This document shows, piece by piece, positions 34,334-40,733 of a stretch of DNA of 40,733 bases. Made by a program: the position numbers and the translations under genes. The stretch lies in the NCBI GenBank assembly GCA_035264885.1, contig DATFPK010000039.1, forward strand, positions 1 through 40,733, given 5' to 3'. The number at the start of each line of letters is the position of its first letter. Position 1 is the stretch's first letter. Under the pieces are notes generated by a model. It was not told the DNA's origin. It searched no databases and worked only from the letters and a program-made list of their open reading frames with translations. Source of the DNA: DATFPK01 sp035264885. GTDB lineage: Bacteria; Actinomycetota; Thermoleophilia; Solirubrobacterales; 70-9.

Positions 34334-34949
34334 CGACTGCGTCCTCGGCCTCGAACTCGCCCGAGTGGACGCGCTCGACCAGGCGCTCGGTCTCCCGCGC
34401 GGCGTCGTCGACCAGCCCCTCGACCTCCTCGCGCGGCTCGCGGAACCTCGAGAGGACGTAGGAGGAGACGACGTCGGGGTCGGTCGAGTCCGGTCGCCCC
34501 ACCCCCGCGCGAACCCGCCAGAAGCCCGGGTCGCCAAGGCCCTGGCGCAGGCTCTTCAGGCCGTTGTGACCGGCGACGCCGCCGCCGAATTTGACCCGGA
34601 CCTCGCCGAACGGCAGGTCGATCTCGTCGTGGAGGACGACGACCCGGTGGATCGGCACCTTGAGGGAGCCGCGCGCGGGGCCGGCGGCCGAGCCCGAGTC
34701 GTTCATGAAGGTCTGCGGCAAGAGCAGCGCAACGCGGGGGCCTCCGGGGGCGGTCCGGCCCTCGCTCAGCAAAGCGCCGTACTTGGTCCTCGGCTTCGGC
34801 AGGTCCCAGCGGGCGGTGAGGCGTTCGCCGATCCGGAAGCCGATGTTGTGCCGCGTGGCGGCGTAGCGGTCACCGGGGTTGCCGAGCCCGATCACGAGGA
34901 AGCGGTCGCCGGCGTCTTCGTCGGCGCCGCGCCTGCGGAAGATCGACAG
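34326..34949 (-). CDS. pth: Peptidyl-tRNA hydrolase
   Basis: About 207 residues. Pth frees tRNA from peptidyl-tRNA dropped by ribosomes. All active-site residues are visible: Asn and His in VIGLGNPGDRYAATRHNIGF, Asn in LLPQTFMNDSG, Asp in VVLHDEIDLPFGEVRVKFGG and Asn in GVAGHNGLKSLRQGLG. No ATG, GTG or TTG occurs between the rplY stop (34975) and the conserved start. A CTG at 34949, with GGAGCGGG 5 nt upstream, is the best candidate, giving SIFRRRGADEDAGDRFLV as the N-terminus. Order rplY-pth is conserved in many bacteria. The gap is about 25 nt. Confidence 0.94.
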   Translation of the reverse strand: MSIFRRRGADEDAGDRFLVIGLGNPGDRYAATRHNIGFRIGERLTARWDLPKPRTKYGALLSEGRTAPGGPRVALLLPQTFMNDSGSAAGPARGSLKVPIHRVVVLHDEIDLPFGEVRVKFGGGVAGHNGLKSLRQGLGDPGFWRVRAGVGRPDSTDPDVVSSYVLSRFREPREEVEGLVDDAARETERLVERVHSGEFEAEDAVDG

Positions 34950-34974
34950 GAGCCCGCTCCGGGACGGCCGGGCG

Positions 34975-35703
34975 CTAGCCCTCGTCGGAGCCGCCGTCGT
35001 CGCCACCCTCACCGGCAGCCTCCTCGGCCTCCGGCTCGGTGGCGCCCTCGGCACCTTCCTCGGCGGCCTCGGCGTCCTCCTCACCCTCTTCGCCGACCAG
35101 AGCGGCCTCCTCCTCGATCTCCTCGAGCTCCTGCTCGAGCCGGGGCGGGGTCAGGGTGGCGATCGTGACCTCCTCGGGCTCGTCGGCGACGAACGTGACG
35201 CCTTCGGGCGGGGTGAGCGTCGAGAGTTGGATGGTGTCGTTGATCTCCATCGCTGAGACGTCGACGACGATCCGGTCGGGGATCTCGGCCGGCAGCGCCT
35301 CGACCGTGACTTCGCGGGTGATGTGCTCGAGGACGCCGCCCTCCTTGGAGCCGGGGGCGTCCTCTCCGCCCTCGAGGTCGATCGCGACCTCGGCCTCGAT
35401 CTTCTCGTCCAGGCGCACCTGCTGGAGGTCGAGGTGCTGGAGCTCGCCGCGGACGGGGTGGCGCTGCTGCTCCTTGACCACGACCGGGACCGCCTTCGAT
35501 CCCTCGATCTCGAGGTCGAAGAGGGCGTGGCCCTCGGCCAGGACGCTGCGCACCGCGCGCTCGGCGACCTGGAAAGGCCGCGCCTCCTCGCCGCCGCTGT
35601 AGACGACGCCCGGAACGAGGCCCGATCGGCGCAGTCGGCGGCTGGTCCGCGAGCCGAACTCGGTACGCGGAGCGGCGCTCAGGGTTTCTCTGCCTGCTGC
35701 CAT
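34975..35703 (-). CDS. rplY: 50S ribosomal protein L25 / general stress protein Ctc
   Basis: 242 residues of the long Ctc/TL5 form. The L25 domain that binds 5S rRNA covers about 1-95 (RTEFGSRTSRRLRRSGLVPG, VYSGGEEARPFQV, VPVVVKEQQRHPVRGELQHL). The TL5 beta domain covers about 96-185 (EAEVAIDLEGGEDAPGSKEG, ALPAEIPDRIVVDVSAMEIN). The last 50 residues are an Asp/Glu/Ala/Gly-rich tail, common in actinobacterial homologues and probably disordered. Gene order glmU-prs-(genes)-rplY-pth is typical. A TATCCT box lies 9 nt before the ATG. Confidence 0.96.
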   Translation of the reverse strand: MAAGRETLSAAPRTEFGSRTSRRLRRSGLVPGVVYSGGEEARPFQVAERAVRSVLAEGHALFDLEIEGSKAVPVVVKEQQRHPVRGELQHLDLQQVRLDEKIEAEVAIDLEGGEDAPGSKEGGVLEHITREVTVEALPAEIPDRIVVDVSAMEINDTIQLSTLTPPEGVTFVADEPEEVTIATLTPPRLEQELEEIEEEAALVGEEGEEDAEAAEEGAEGATEPEAEEAAGEGGDDGGSDEG

Positions 35704-35712
35704 CGGCGGCAG

Positions 35713-35718
35713 AGGATA
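35713..35718 (-). promoter_or_regulatory. Putative -10 box (leaderless) of rplY
   Basis: TATCCT on the minus strand, 9 nt before the ATG at 35703, with no Shine-Dalgarno sequence. Confidence 0.45.
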
Positions 35719-35733
35719 GACGGGGAGCCTTCC

Positions 35734-35739
35734 TAGACT
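35734..35739 (+). promoter_or_regulatory. Putative -10 box (leaderless) of the AarF-like gene
   Basis: TAGACT, 7 nt before the ATG at 35747. With the rplY box at 35713-35718 it makes two divergent promoters in 43 bp. Confidence 0.45.
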
Positions 35740-35746
35740 CGTGCTC

Positions 35747-37165
35747 ATGGCCGACGACTCGAAGATCCCGAAGGGCCGTGTCCGGCGCTCGGCGAAGCTC
35801 GGCTCGGTCCTGGGCGTGCAGGGCGCCCGCTACGCCGGCACGAGGGCCGCCAACGTCGCCCGCTCGGAGGAGACGCGGAAGGAGCGGATCGAGGACCGGC
35901 ACCTCGAGACCGCGATGAAGATGGTCGCGGCGCTCGGCCAGATGAAGGGCGCCGCGATGAAGCTCGGCCAGTTCGCGTCTTTCATCGACACCGAGTTCAT
36001 CCCCGACGAGTACCGCGAGATCTATCAGGAGCAGCTCGCCAAGCTGCGCACCGACGCGCCCGCGATGCCGTGGGAGAAGGTCGAGAAGGTGCTCGAGGAG
36101 GAGTATCTCGGCGAGCCGCTCGGGGAGCTGTTCGCCGACCTCGAGCCGGAGGCGTTCGCGGCGGCCTCGATCGGCCAGGTCCACCGGGCCGAGCTGCTCG
36201 ACGGCCGGCGGGTCGCGGTGAAGATCCAGTACCCCGGGATCGCCGAGGCGCTGGAGGCCGACCTGCGCAACGCGGGGACGATCGTGCGGCTGGCGCGGGC
36301 CCTGGCCCCGGGGCTCGACGCGAAGGCGATCGCGCAGGAGATCCGCGACCGCGTTATGGAGGAGCTCGACTACGAGTACGAGGCGCAGAACCAGCGGACC
36401 TTCGCCCGCGCGTACCGAGGCCACCCGTTCATCTACGTGCCCGACGTCCACACGCGGCTGTCGCGACGCCGTGTGCTCGTGACCGAGCTGGTCGACGGGC
36501 TCGGGTTCGAGGAGATCAAGGCACTCGGCGACGAGGAGCGCAGCCGGTTCGGCGAGATCGTCTATCGGGGAAGCTTCGGCTCGATCTACCACCTCCAGCA
36601 CTTCAACGCCGACCCCCACCCCGGCAACTACATCCTCATGGACGACGGACGGGTCGCCTTCCTCGACTTCGGGATGACCAAGAAGCTCGACGGCGACCAG
36701 ATCGCGCTCGAGCAGCGGGCGGTGGACGCGGCCACTCGCGACGATCCCGAGGGTCTCAGGGACGCGCTGCACGAGCTCGGCTTCCTGAAGAACCCGTCGA
36801 AGCTCGATGCCGAACGCCTGATGGCGCACGTCAAATCGGTCGGCGGCTGGTACATGGAGGACGGCGAGATCGAGATCACGCCGCGCCGCGTGATGAAGAT
36901 CATCGAGTCGACCCACGACCCGCGCTCGGAGTACTACGACCTGATGCGGCGCGAGTCGGTGCCGGCCGAGGAGCTGATGGGCCGGCGGATGGAGCTGGGC
37001 GTGGTCGCCGTCCTCGGCCAGCTCAGGGCGCGGCGCAACTGGTACCGGATCATGCGCGAGTGGGTCTATGCCGACGAGCCGGCGACCGAGCTCGGGGAGC
37101 AGGAGTGGGCCTACTTCGAGGAGCGGGGCGTGATGCGCACCCCCGGCCTGCCGGAGAACGTCTGA
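35747..37165 (+). CDS. ABC1/AarF (UbiB-like) atypical kinase
   Basis: 472 residues of the UbiB/ADCK family. The KxGQ signature is in KGAAMKLGQFASFIDTEF. The nucleotide lysine is in ASIGQVHRAELLDGRRVAVK, followed by IQYPGI. The catalytic/metal segment is FNADPHPGNYILMDDGR and FLDFGMTKKLDG (DFG). Family members are ATPases that support isoprenoid quinone or lipid metabolism. Actinobacteria use menaquinone, so the role is not the classic ubiquinone one. There is no C-terminal membrane pair. It shares a 43-bp divergent promoter region with rplY, so both may be tied to growth rate. An alternative GTG lies two codons upstream. Confidence 0.92.
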   Translation: MADDSKIPKGRVRRSAKLGSVLGVQGARYAGTRAANVARSEETRKERIEDRHLETAMKMVAALGQMKGAAMKLGQFASFIDTEFIPDEYREIYQEQLAKLRTDAPAMPWEKVEKVLEEEYLGEPLGELFADLEPEAFAAASIGQVHRAELLDGRRVAVKIQYPGIAEALEADLRNAGTIVRLARALAPGLDAKAIAQEIRDRVMEELDYEYEAQNQRTFARAYRGHPFIYVPDVHTRLSRRRVLVTELVDGLGFEEIKALGDEERSRFGEIVYRGSFGSIYHLQHFNADPHPGNYILMDDGRVAFLDFGMTKKLDGDQIALEQRAVDAATRDDPEGLRDALHELGFLKNPSKLDAERLMAHVKSVGGWYMEDGEIEITPRRVMKIIESTHDPRSEYYDLMRRESVPAEELMGRRMELGVVAVLGQLRARRNWYRIMREWVYADEPATELGEQEWAYFEERGVMRTPGLPENV

Positions 37166-37177
37166 GCGGCGCGGAGA

Positions 37178-37921
37178 TCAGAGCTGGGCGAATAGCCGGG
37201 GGTCGTTGGTGCAGATGCCGTCGACCCCGAGATCGACAAGGCGGCGCATGGTCGGCAGGTCGTCGACGGTCCAGGCGATCAGCTCGACCCCGGCGGATCG
37301 CGTCGTCGCGACCAGTCGCCTGGTGATCACCGGGTGGAAGACCCACATCGCGGCCGGCTCGAGGCGCTCGATGCCTCTTCTCGCGATCGCGGGCGCCCGG
37401 CGCCGCAGGGTGACCAGGCCGCCCGCAACCAGCGGCCGGGCCCAGCGCTTCTTGCGCCAGTCGCGGGTGATCTTGGGGAAGGTCCAGCCGCGGCGCAGCG
37501 CCGGTTCGAGGCGGCGGAGGCGGTGGATGCTCGAGACCTCCATGCCGGAGGTCATCGCCCGAGGGAGGAGGTCGCGCTCATGCAGCATCTCGACGACCTC
37601 GTCTTCCCGGCCGGCCAGCTTCAGGTCGAGGTCGAACTCGATCCGATCGAGTGGCGGCCGGGTGAAAGCGTCGAGGGCCTGCGCCAGGGTGAGGGGGTCG
37701 CGTCCGGCGGCGTCTTCCCAGTCGTGGGCGATGACGAGCGGGGTTCGCGCCTGCGGCGGGAGCCGCGGGTGGCCTTCCCGGGTCCAGAGGACGTCGAGCT
37801 CGATCATGTCGACGCCCGCGGCGACCGCGGCCTCGAAGCTCTCGAGTGTGTTTCCGCGCCGGATGGCGTCGGCGCCCTTGTGGCCGACGCGCCTGAGCTG
37901 CTGTAGGTTGCCGCCGGTCAT
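37178..37921 (-). CDS. Glycerophosphodiester phosphodiesterase family protein
   Basis: 247 residues with the GDPD TIM-barrel signatures: GHKGADAIRRGNTLESFEAA (HKG in place of HRG), then GVDMIELDVLWTREGHPRL (metal Glu and Asp) and LVIAHDWEDAAG (catalytic His). It ends with IAWTVDDLPTMRRLVDLGVD and then GICTNDPRLF, the standard C-terminal barrel strands. It should cleave glycerophosphodiesters to glycerol 3-phosphate and an alcohol. No signal peptide, so cytoplasmic. Its ATG (complement of 37919-37921) shares CATG with the ATG of the divergent lipoprotein gene, and there is no ribosome site. TATCTT 13 nt upstream is a possible -10. Confidence 0.9.
   Translation of the reverse strand: MTGGNLQQLRRVGHKGADAIRRGNTLESFEAAVAAGVDMIELDVLWTREGHPRLPPQARTPLVIAHDWEDAAGRDPLTLAQALDAFTRPPLDRIEFDLDLKLAGREDEVVEMLHERDLLPRAMTSGMEVSSIHRLRRLEPALRRGWTFPKITRDWRKKRWARPLVAGGLVTLRRRAPAIARRGIERLEPAAMWVFHPVITRRLVATTRSAGVELIAWTVDDLPTMRRLVDLGVDGICTNDPRLFAQL
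37904..37909 (+). promoter_or_regulatory. Putative -10 box (leaderless) of the lipoprotein gene
   Basis: TAGGTT, 10 nt before the ATG at 37920. It lies inside the first codons of the opposing GDPD gene. Confidence 0.4.
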
Positions 37922-38333
37922 GAGGGGCCGGGCGAAGATAGCCAGCGCGGCAGCCGTGCTCCTCGCCGGACTCGCGTTCACAGGCTGCGGCGGTGACGGG
38001 GGTGGTGGCGATGAGGACGAGGTCACCGAGGTCGTCGAGTCCTTCGTCGCCGCGGGGAACGAGGGTGACGCGGGGACGATCTGCGACCTGCTCGCCTCGG
38101 AGCAGGTGGAGGACATCGGGCAGCGGGCCGGCGGCGACTGCGAGGAGGCCCTCGGTTCGTTTCTCGACGCGGCGGGCCGTAGCGAGACCGAAGTGAAGGT
38201 CGAGGACGTGCGAGTCGACGGCGCGCGGGCGACCGCAGACGTGATCGTGATCCAGGACGGGGAGCGCCGCACCGAGTCGCTGCTTTTGGTCGAGGAGGAC
38301 GGCGACTGGCGGCTGGCGAGCGCCGGGCTCTAG
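37920..38333 (+). CDS. Small lipoprotein with NTF2-like domain
   Basis: 137 residues. A lipoprotein signal (KIASAAAVLLAGLAFTGC, Cys near 22) is followed by a Gly/Asp linker. A compact alpha+beta domain follows (DEVTEVVESFVAAGNEGDAG, then TICDLLASEQVEDIG, VRVDGARATADVIVI and LLVEEDGDWRLASAGL), which looks like the NTF2/DUF4878-type fold that often serves as an extracytoplasmic binding module. The ending WRLASAG is typical of that group. The ligand is unknown. The ATG is a single base off from, and divergent with, the GDPD start. A hairpin terminator follows. Confidence 0.82.
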   Translation: MRGRAKIASAAAVLLAGLAFTGCGGDGGGGDEDEVTEVVESFVAAGNEGDAGTICDLLASEQVEDIGQRAGGDCEEALGSFLDAAGRSETEVKVEDVRVDGARATADVIVIQDGERRTESLLLVEEDGDWRLASAGL

Positions 38334-38344
38334 GAATGCTTTGC

Positions 38345-38359
38345 GGCGGCTTCGCCGCC
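38345..38359. terminator. Bidirectional hairpin between the lipoprotein gene and prs
   Basis: GGCGGC-TTC-GCCGCC lies in the 29-bp gap between the converging stop codons at 38333 and 38363. Confidence 0.6.
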
Positions 38360-38362
38360 TGT

Positions 38363-39397
38363 CTAGAACAGCTGGTTCTCGCCGGCGAAGATCTCCGACA
38401 CCGAGTCGTCGGTGAAGATCCGGCGGATCGAGTCGGCGAAGGTGCCGGCCGTTGAGAGCACGCTGATGTTGTCGGGGGCCCCGGGGCGGAGCGGCACGGT
38501 GTCGGTGACGACGATCCGCTCGATCCCCGAGGTCTCATAGGCGAGGCGCTCGTAGGCGGGGCCGGAGAAGAGGCCGTGGGTGGCGGAGGCGATGACCCTG
38601 GCGGCGCCCTCGTCGAGCACCGTGCGGGCGGCGGCGCAGAGGGTCCCGGCGGTGTCGATCATGTCGTCGGTGAGGACGGCGGTCTTGCCGTTGACGTCAC
38701 CGACCACGTAGCCGATCTCGGCGACCTGCTGGGCCGGGCGCTCCTTCTCCATCACCGCCCAGTGCGTGCCGAGCTTGCGAGCGAAGTTGCGCGCCACCTT
38801 CACCCGGCCCGCATCCGGGGAGACGATGACCAGCTCCTCGTTGCCGAAGTCCTGGTCGGCGAACCACTGGGTGAGCATCGGCATCGCGGTCATGTGGTCG
38901 ACGGGGATGTGGAAGAAGCCCTGGACCTGACCGGCGTGGAGGTCCATGGTGAGGACGCGGTCGACGCCGACCGCTTCGAGCGTCTTGGCGACGATCCGGG
39001 CGGTGATCGGCTCACGCGGGGCCGACTTCTTGTCCTGGCGGGCGTAGCCGTACCACGGCATCACGGCGATGATTCGGTGGGCGGACGCGCCCTGGGCGGC
39101 GTCGACCATCGCCAGCAGCTCCATCAGCGAGTCGTTGGGCGTGAGGCCCGTCTCGACGTTGGCGCAGGTGCTCTGGACGAGGAACACGTCGGCGCCGCGA
39201 ATCGATTCCTCGTAGCGGCAGTAGACCTCACCGTCGGTGAAGGTCTTGAGGGTGACCTGGCCGAGGTCGAGACCGAGCTTGCCGGCGATCTTCGCCGCCA
39301 GCTCGCCCGACGAGCGGCCGCCGAAGACCATCGCCCGCTTCGAGTAGTCGTGCGGGATCGCGGTCGTCGCCAGGCGTGGCTCTTCGATCGTGCTCAC
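38363..39397 (-). CDS. prs: Ribose-phosphate pyrophosphokinase (PRPP synthetase)
   Basis: 344 residues. It makes PRPP from ribose 5-phosphate and ATP for nucleotide, His and Trp synthesis. Visible signatures: KRAMVFGGRSSGELAAKIAG at the N-terminus, TFTDGEVYCRYEESIRGADV, VMPWYGYARQDKKSAPREPI (ATP loop), TMDLHAGQVQGFFHIPVDHM, VIVSPDAGRVKVARNFARKL and the PRPP loop VLTDDMIDTAGTLCAAA. The N-terminal extension of about 20 residues is slightly longer than usual. Its ATG overlaps the glmU stop by 4 nt, so the two are translated together, linking cell-wall precursor and nucleotide supply as in most actinobacteria. Confidence 0.97.
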   Translation of the reverse strand: MSTIEEPRLATTAIPHDYSKRAMVFGGRSSGELAAKIAGKLGLDLGQVTLKTFTDGEVYCRYEESIRGADVFLVQSTCANVETGLTPNDSLMELLAMVDAAQGASAHRIIAVMPWYGYARQDKKSAPREPITARIVAKTLEAVGVDRVLTMDLHAGQVQGFFHIPVDHMTAMPMLTQWFADQDFGNEELVIVSPDAGRVKVARNFARKLGTHWAVMEKERPAQQVAEIGYVVGDVNGKTAVLTDDMIDTAGTLCAAARTVLDEGAARVIASATHGLFSGPAYERLAYETSGIERIVVTDTVPLRPGAPDNISVLSTAGTFADSIRRIFTDDSVSEIFAGENQLF

Positions 39398-40733
39398 CGG
39401 CCGTCTTCTCCTTCCGCCCGTTCTTCCTTGCGCTCCGCGTGGCGCTCGATGTTGCGCTGGTCGTTGGCGCTGACCGCGAGGGCGCCCGGCGGCACGTCCT
39501 CGCGGATCACCGCTCCGGCGCCAGTGTAGGCGGAGTCGCCGACTTCTACCGGCGCCACGAGCATGGTGTCAACGCCGATCCGGACGTCGCGGCCGATCAC
39601 CGTCCGGTGTTTGCGGCTTCCGTCGTAGTTGGCCGTGATCGCGCCGGCGCCGATGTTGGACCCGGGCCCGATGTCGGCGTCGCCGACGTAGGAGAGATGG
39701 GGGACCTTGGCGCCCTCGCCGAGCTCGGCGTTCTTGACCTCGACGAAGGCGCCGGCCTTGGCGCCTTCGCGGAGGAGGGCGCCGGGCCGGAGGTGGGCGA
39801 AGGGGCCGACGGTGCAGCCGTCGAGGACCTCGCACTCGGCGAGATAGGAGTGCGGGACGCTGACGTTCTCGCCGAGCTTGACGTCGATCAGGGTCGTCAC
39901 GGGGCCGACGACCGAGCCGGCGCCGATCTCGGTGTCGCCGCGGAGGGTGGTGCCGGGAAGGATCGTGACGTCGGGGGCGAGGCGGACGTCGGCATCGATC
40001 CAGACGGCGGCAGGGTCGGTGACGGTCACGCCCGCCTTCATGTGGGCCGTGAGGATGCGGCGGCGGCCCTCGGCCTCGGCGCGGGCGAGGTCGGCGCGGT
40101 CGTTGACGCCGAGGGTGACGCCGTCGTCGGTGGCGAGGTAGGCGGCGATCGACTGGCCGGCCGAGCGCAGCTCGGGGAGGACATCGCCCAGGTAGTACTC
40201 CCCCTGGGCGTTGTCGTTGCCGATCCGGCCGAGAGCTTCGGCGAGGGCGGCCGCGTCGAAGGCGTAGGTGCCGGTGTTGACCTCGCGGATGGCGAGTTGC
40301 TCGGGGGTGGCGTCCCCCGGCTCCTTCGCCTCGACGATGCGGTCGAGGTTGCCGTGGTCGTCGCGGATGATGCGGCCGTAGTTGCCGGGCTCCTCGAGGA
40401 CGGTGGTCATGACGGTGGCGGCGGCGCCGGACTCCCGATGGGCCTCGAGCAGGCCGCGGACGACGTCGGCGGAGATCAGGGGATGGTCGCCGGAGAGGAC
40501 GAGGACCGTGCCGGAGTCGCGGACGAGGTCGAGGGCGGCGCGGACGGCGCCGCCGGTCCCGTCGGCCTCGGGCTGGACGATGGTCTCGGTGCCGTCGGGG
40601 AGGGCAGCGGATAGATCGCGGTCGGGGGAGACGATGGCGGCGACCCGCCCGGCTCCGGCCTCACGCGCGGCGTTCACCGGCCAGGCGATCATCGGCCGCC
40701 CGCAGAGAGGGTGCATGACCTTGGGGATCGAGG
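39394..40733 (-). CDS. glmU: Bifunctional UDP-N-acetylglucosamine pyrophosphorylase / GlcN-1-P acetyltransferase GlmU (5' end outside window)
   Basis: The frame is open to the window edge. The first visible residues SIPKVMHPLCGRPMIAWPVN correspond to the part just after the nucleotide-binding GxGTRM loop, so roughly 20 N-terminal residues are missing. An internal ATG at 40716 is therefore not the start. The uridyltransferase domain shows VLVLSGDHPLISADVVRGLL and EGEYYLGDVLPEL-like sequence (NDNAQGEYYLGDVLPELR). From about residue 230 the left-handed beta-helix of hexapeptides begins (VWIDADVRLAPDVTILPGTT). Acetyltransferase residues in VKNAELGEGAKVPHLSYVGD and GAGAITANYDGSRKHRTVIG are intact. 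It makes UDP-GlcNAc for peptidoglycan. Gene order glmU-prs is conserved. Confidence 0.97.
   Translation of the reverse strand, partial: SIPKVMHPLCGRPMIAWPVNAAREAGAGRVAAIVSPDRDLSAALPDGTETIVQPEADGTGGAVRAALDLVRDSGTVLVLSGDHPLISADVVRGLLEAHRESGAAATVMTTVLEEPGNYGRIIRDDHGNLDRIVEAKEPGDATPEQLAIREVNTGTYAFDAAALAEALGRIGNDNAQGEYYLGDVLPELRSAGQSIAAYLATDDGVTLGVNDRADLARAEAEGRRRILTAHMKAGVTVTDPAAVWIDADVRLAPDVTILPGTTLRGDTEIGAGSVVGPVTTLIDVKLGENVSVPHSYLAECEVLDGCTVGPFAHLRPGALLREGAKAGAFVEVKNAELGEGAKVPHLSYVGDADIGPGSNIGAGAITANYDGSRKHRTVIGRDVRIGVDTMLVAPVEVGDSAYTGAGAVIREDVPPGALAVSANDQRNIERHAERKEERAEGEDGR

Overview
The window is about 70% GC and gene-dense, with little intergenic space. The actinobacterial features are a TetR/operator pair, a DivIC/FtsB homologue, a ThDP enzyme very like mycobacterial IlvG, and many starts that look leaderless. 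Several proteins recall families common in Thermoleophilia/Solirubrobacterales: an ECF sigma factor fused to a zinc-finger and membrane tail, CSLREP-like/beta-helix secreted proteins, and a CsrA. This placement is inference from remembered sequence similarity, not a search result.

Layout. Bases 1-990: the 3' end of a large serine recombinase butts against an initiator tRNA (tRNA-fMet), the likely integration site of a mobile element lying to the left. 1058-2587: a Ppx/GppA phosphatase, then a gene-free stretch with its own consensus-like promoter, a rod-like RNA fold and an intrinsic terminator (a candidate small RNA of about 180 nt, 6S-like in shape), then a small conserved-looking protein. 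2592-6550 (minus strand): an IlvG-type ThDP enzyme, a secreted LAS-type peptidase-like protein and a HAMP-adenylate cyclase. 6569-7090: a metallo-beta-lactamase-fold remnant cut off at a tRNA-Leu(UAA). 7090-11175: the sigma/zinc-finger fusion, an R2-like ferritin-fold oxidase with a palindromic operator, a secreted cysteine-rich RTX-type protein and a CAP-domain protein. 11219-15684 (minus): UPF0173 hydrolase, GNAT, O-methyltransferase, zinc-ribbon rhomboid-like protein and a GCS2-type ligase. 15818-21017: class I FBP aldolase, anchored thermonuclease, CsrA, several small proteins and a divergent TetR/cupin pair.

21078-30467 (minus) is a housekeeping block read in the order mfd, SurA/PrsA-like foldase, mazG, eno, ftsB/divIC, GT-C-type membrane glycosyltransferase, with short gaps or overlaps. 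30571-33546 is a 991-residue secreted beta-helix protein with 85-residue Ig-like repeats and RTX-like repeats. 33602-40733 holds a crotonase-family protein, pth, rplY/ctc, an ABC1/AarF kinase, a GDPD-family esterase, a small lipoprotein, prs and glmU (5' end outside the window). The order glmU-prs-(rplY)-pth-mfd-surA-mazG-eno-ftsB is the classic actinobacterial cell-envelope, nucleotide and translation neighbourhood, here interrupted by accessory genes.

The most notable non-gene signals are the 2105-2320 RNA locus and the repeated TANNNT box 6-10 nt upstream of many start codons that lack Shine-Dalgarno sequences. The second points to leaderless transcripts and fixes several start calls. I found no CRISPR array, rRNA or intact insertion sequence, and no complete novel multi-gene system that I can defend.
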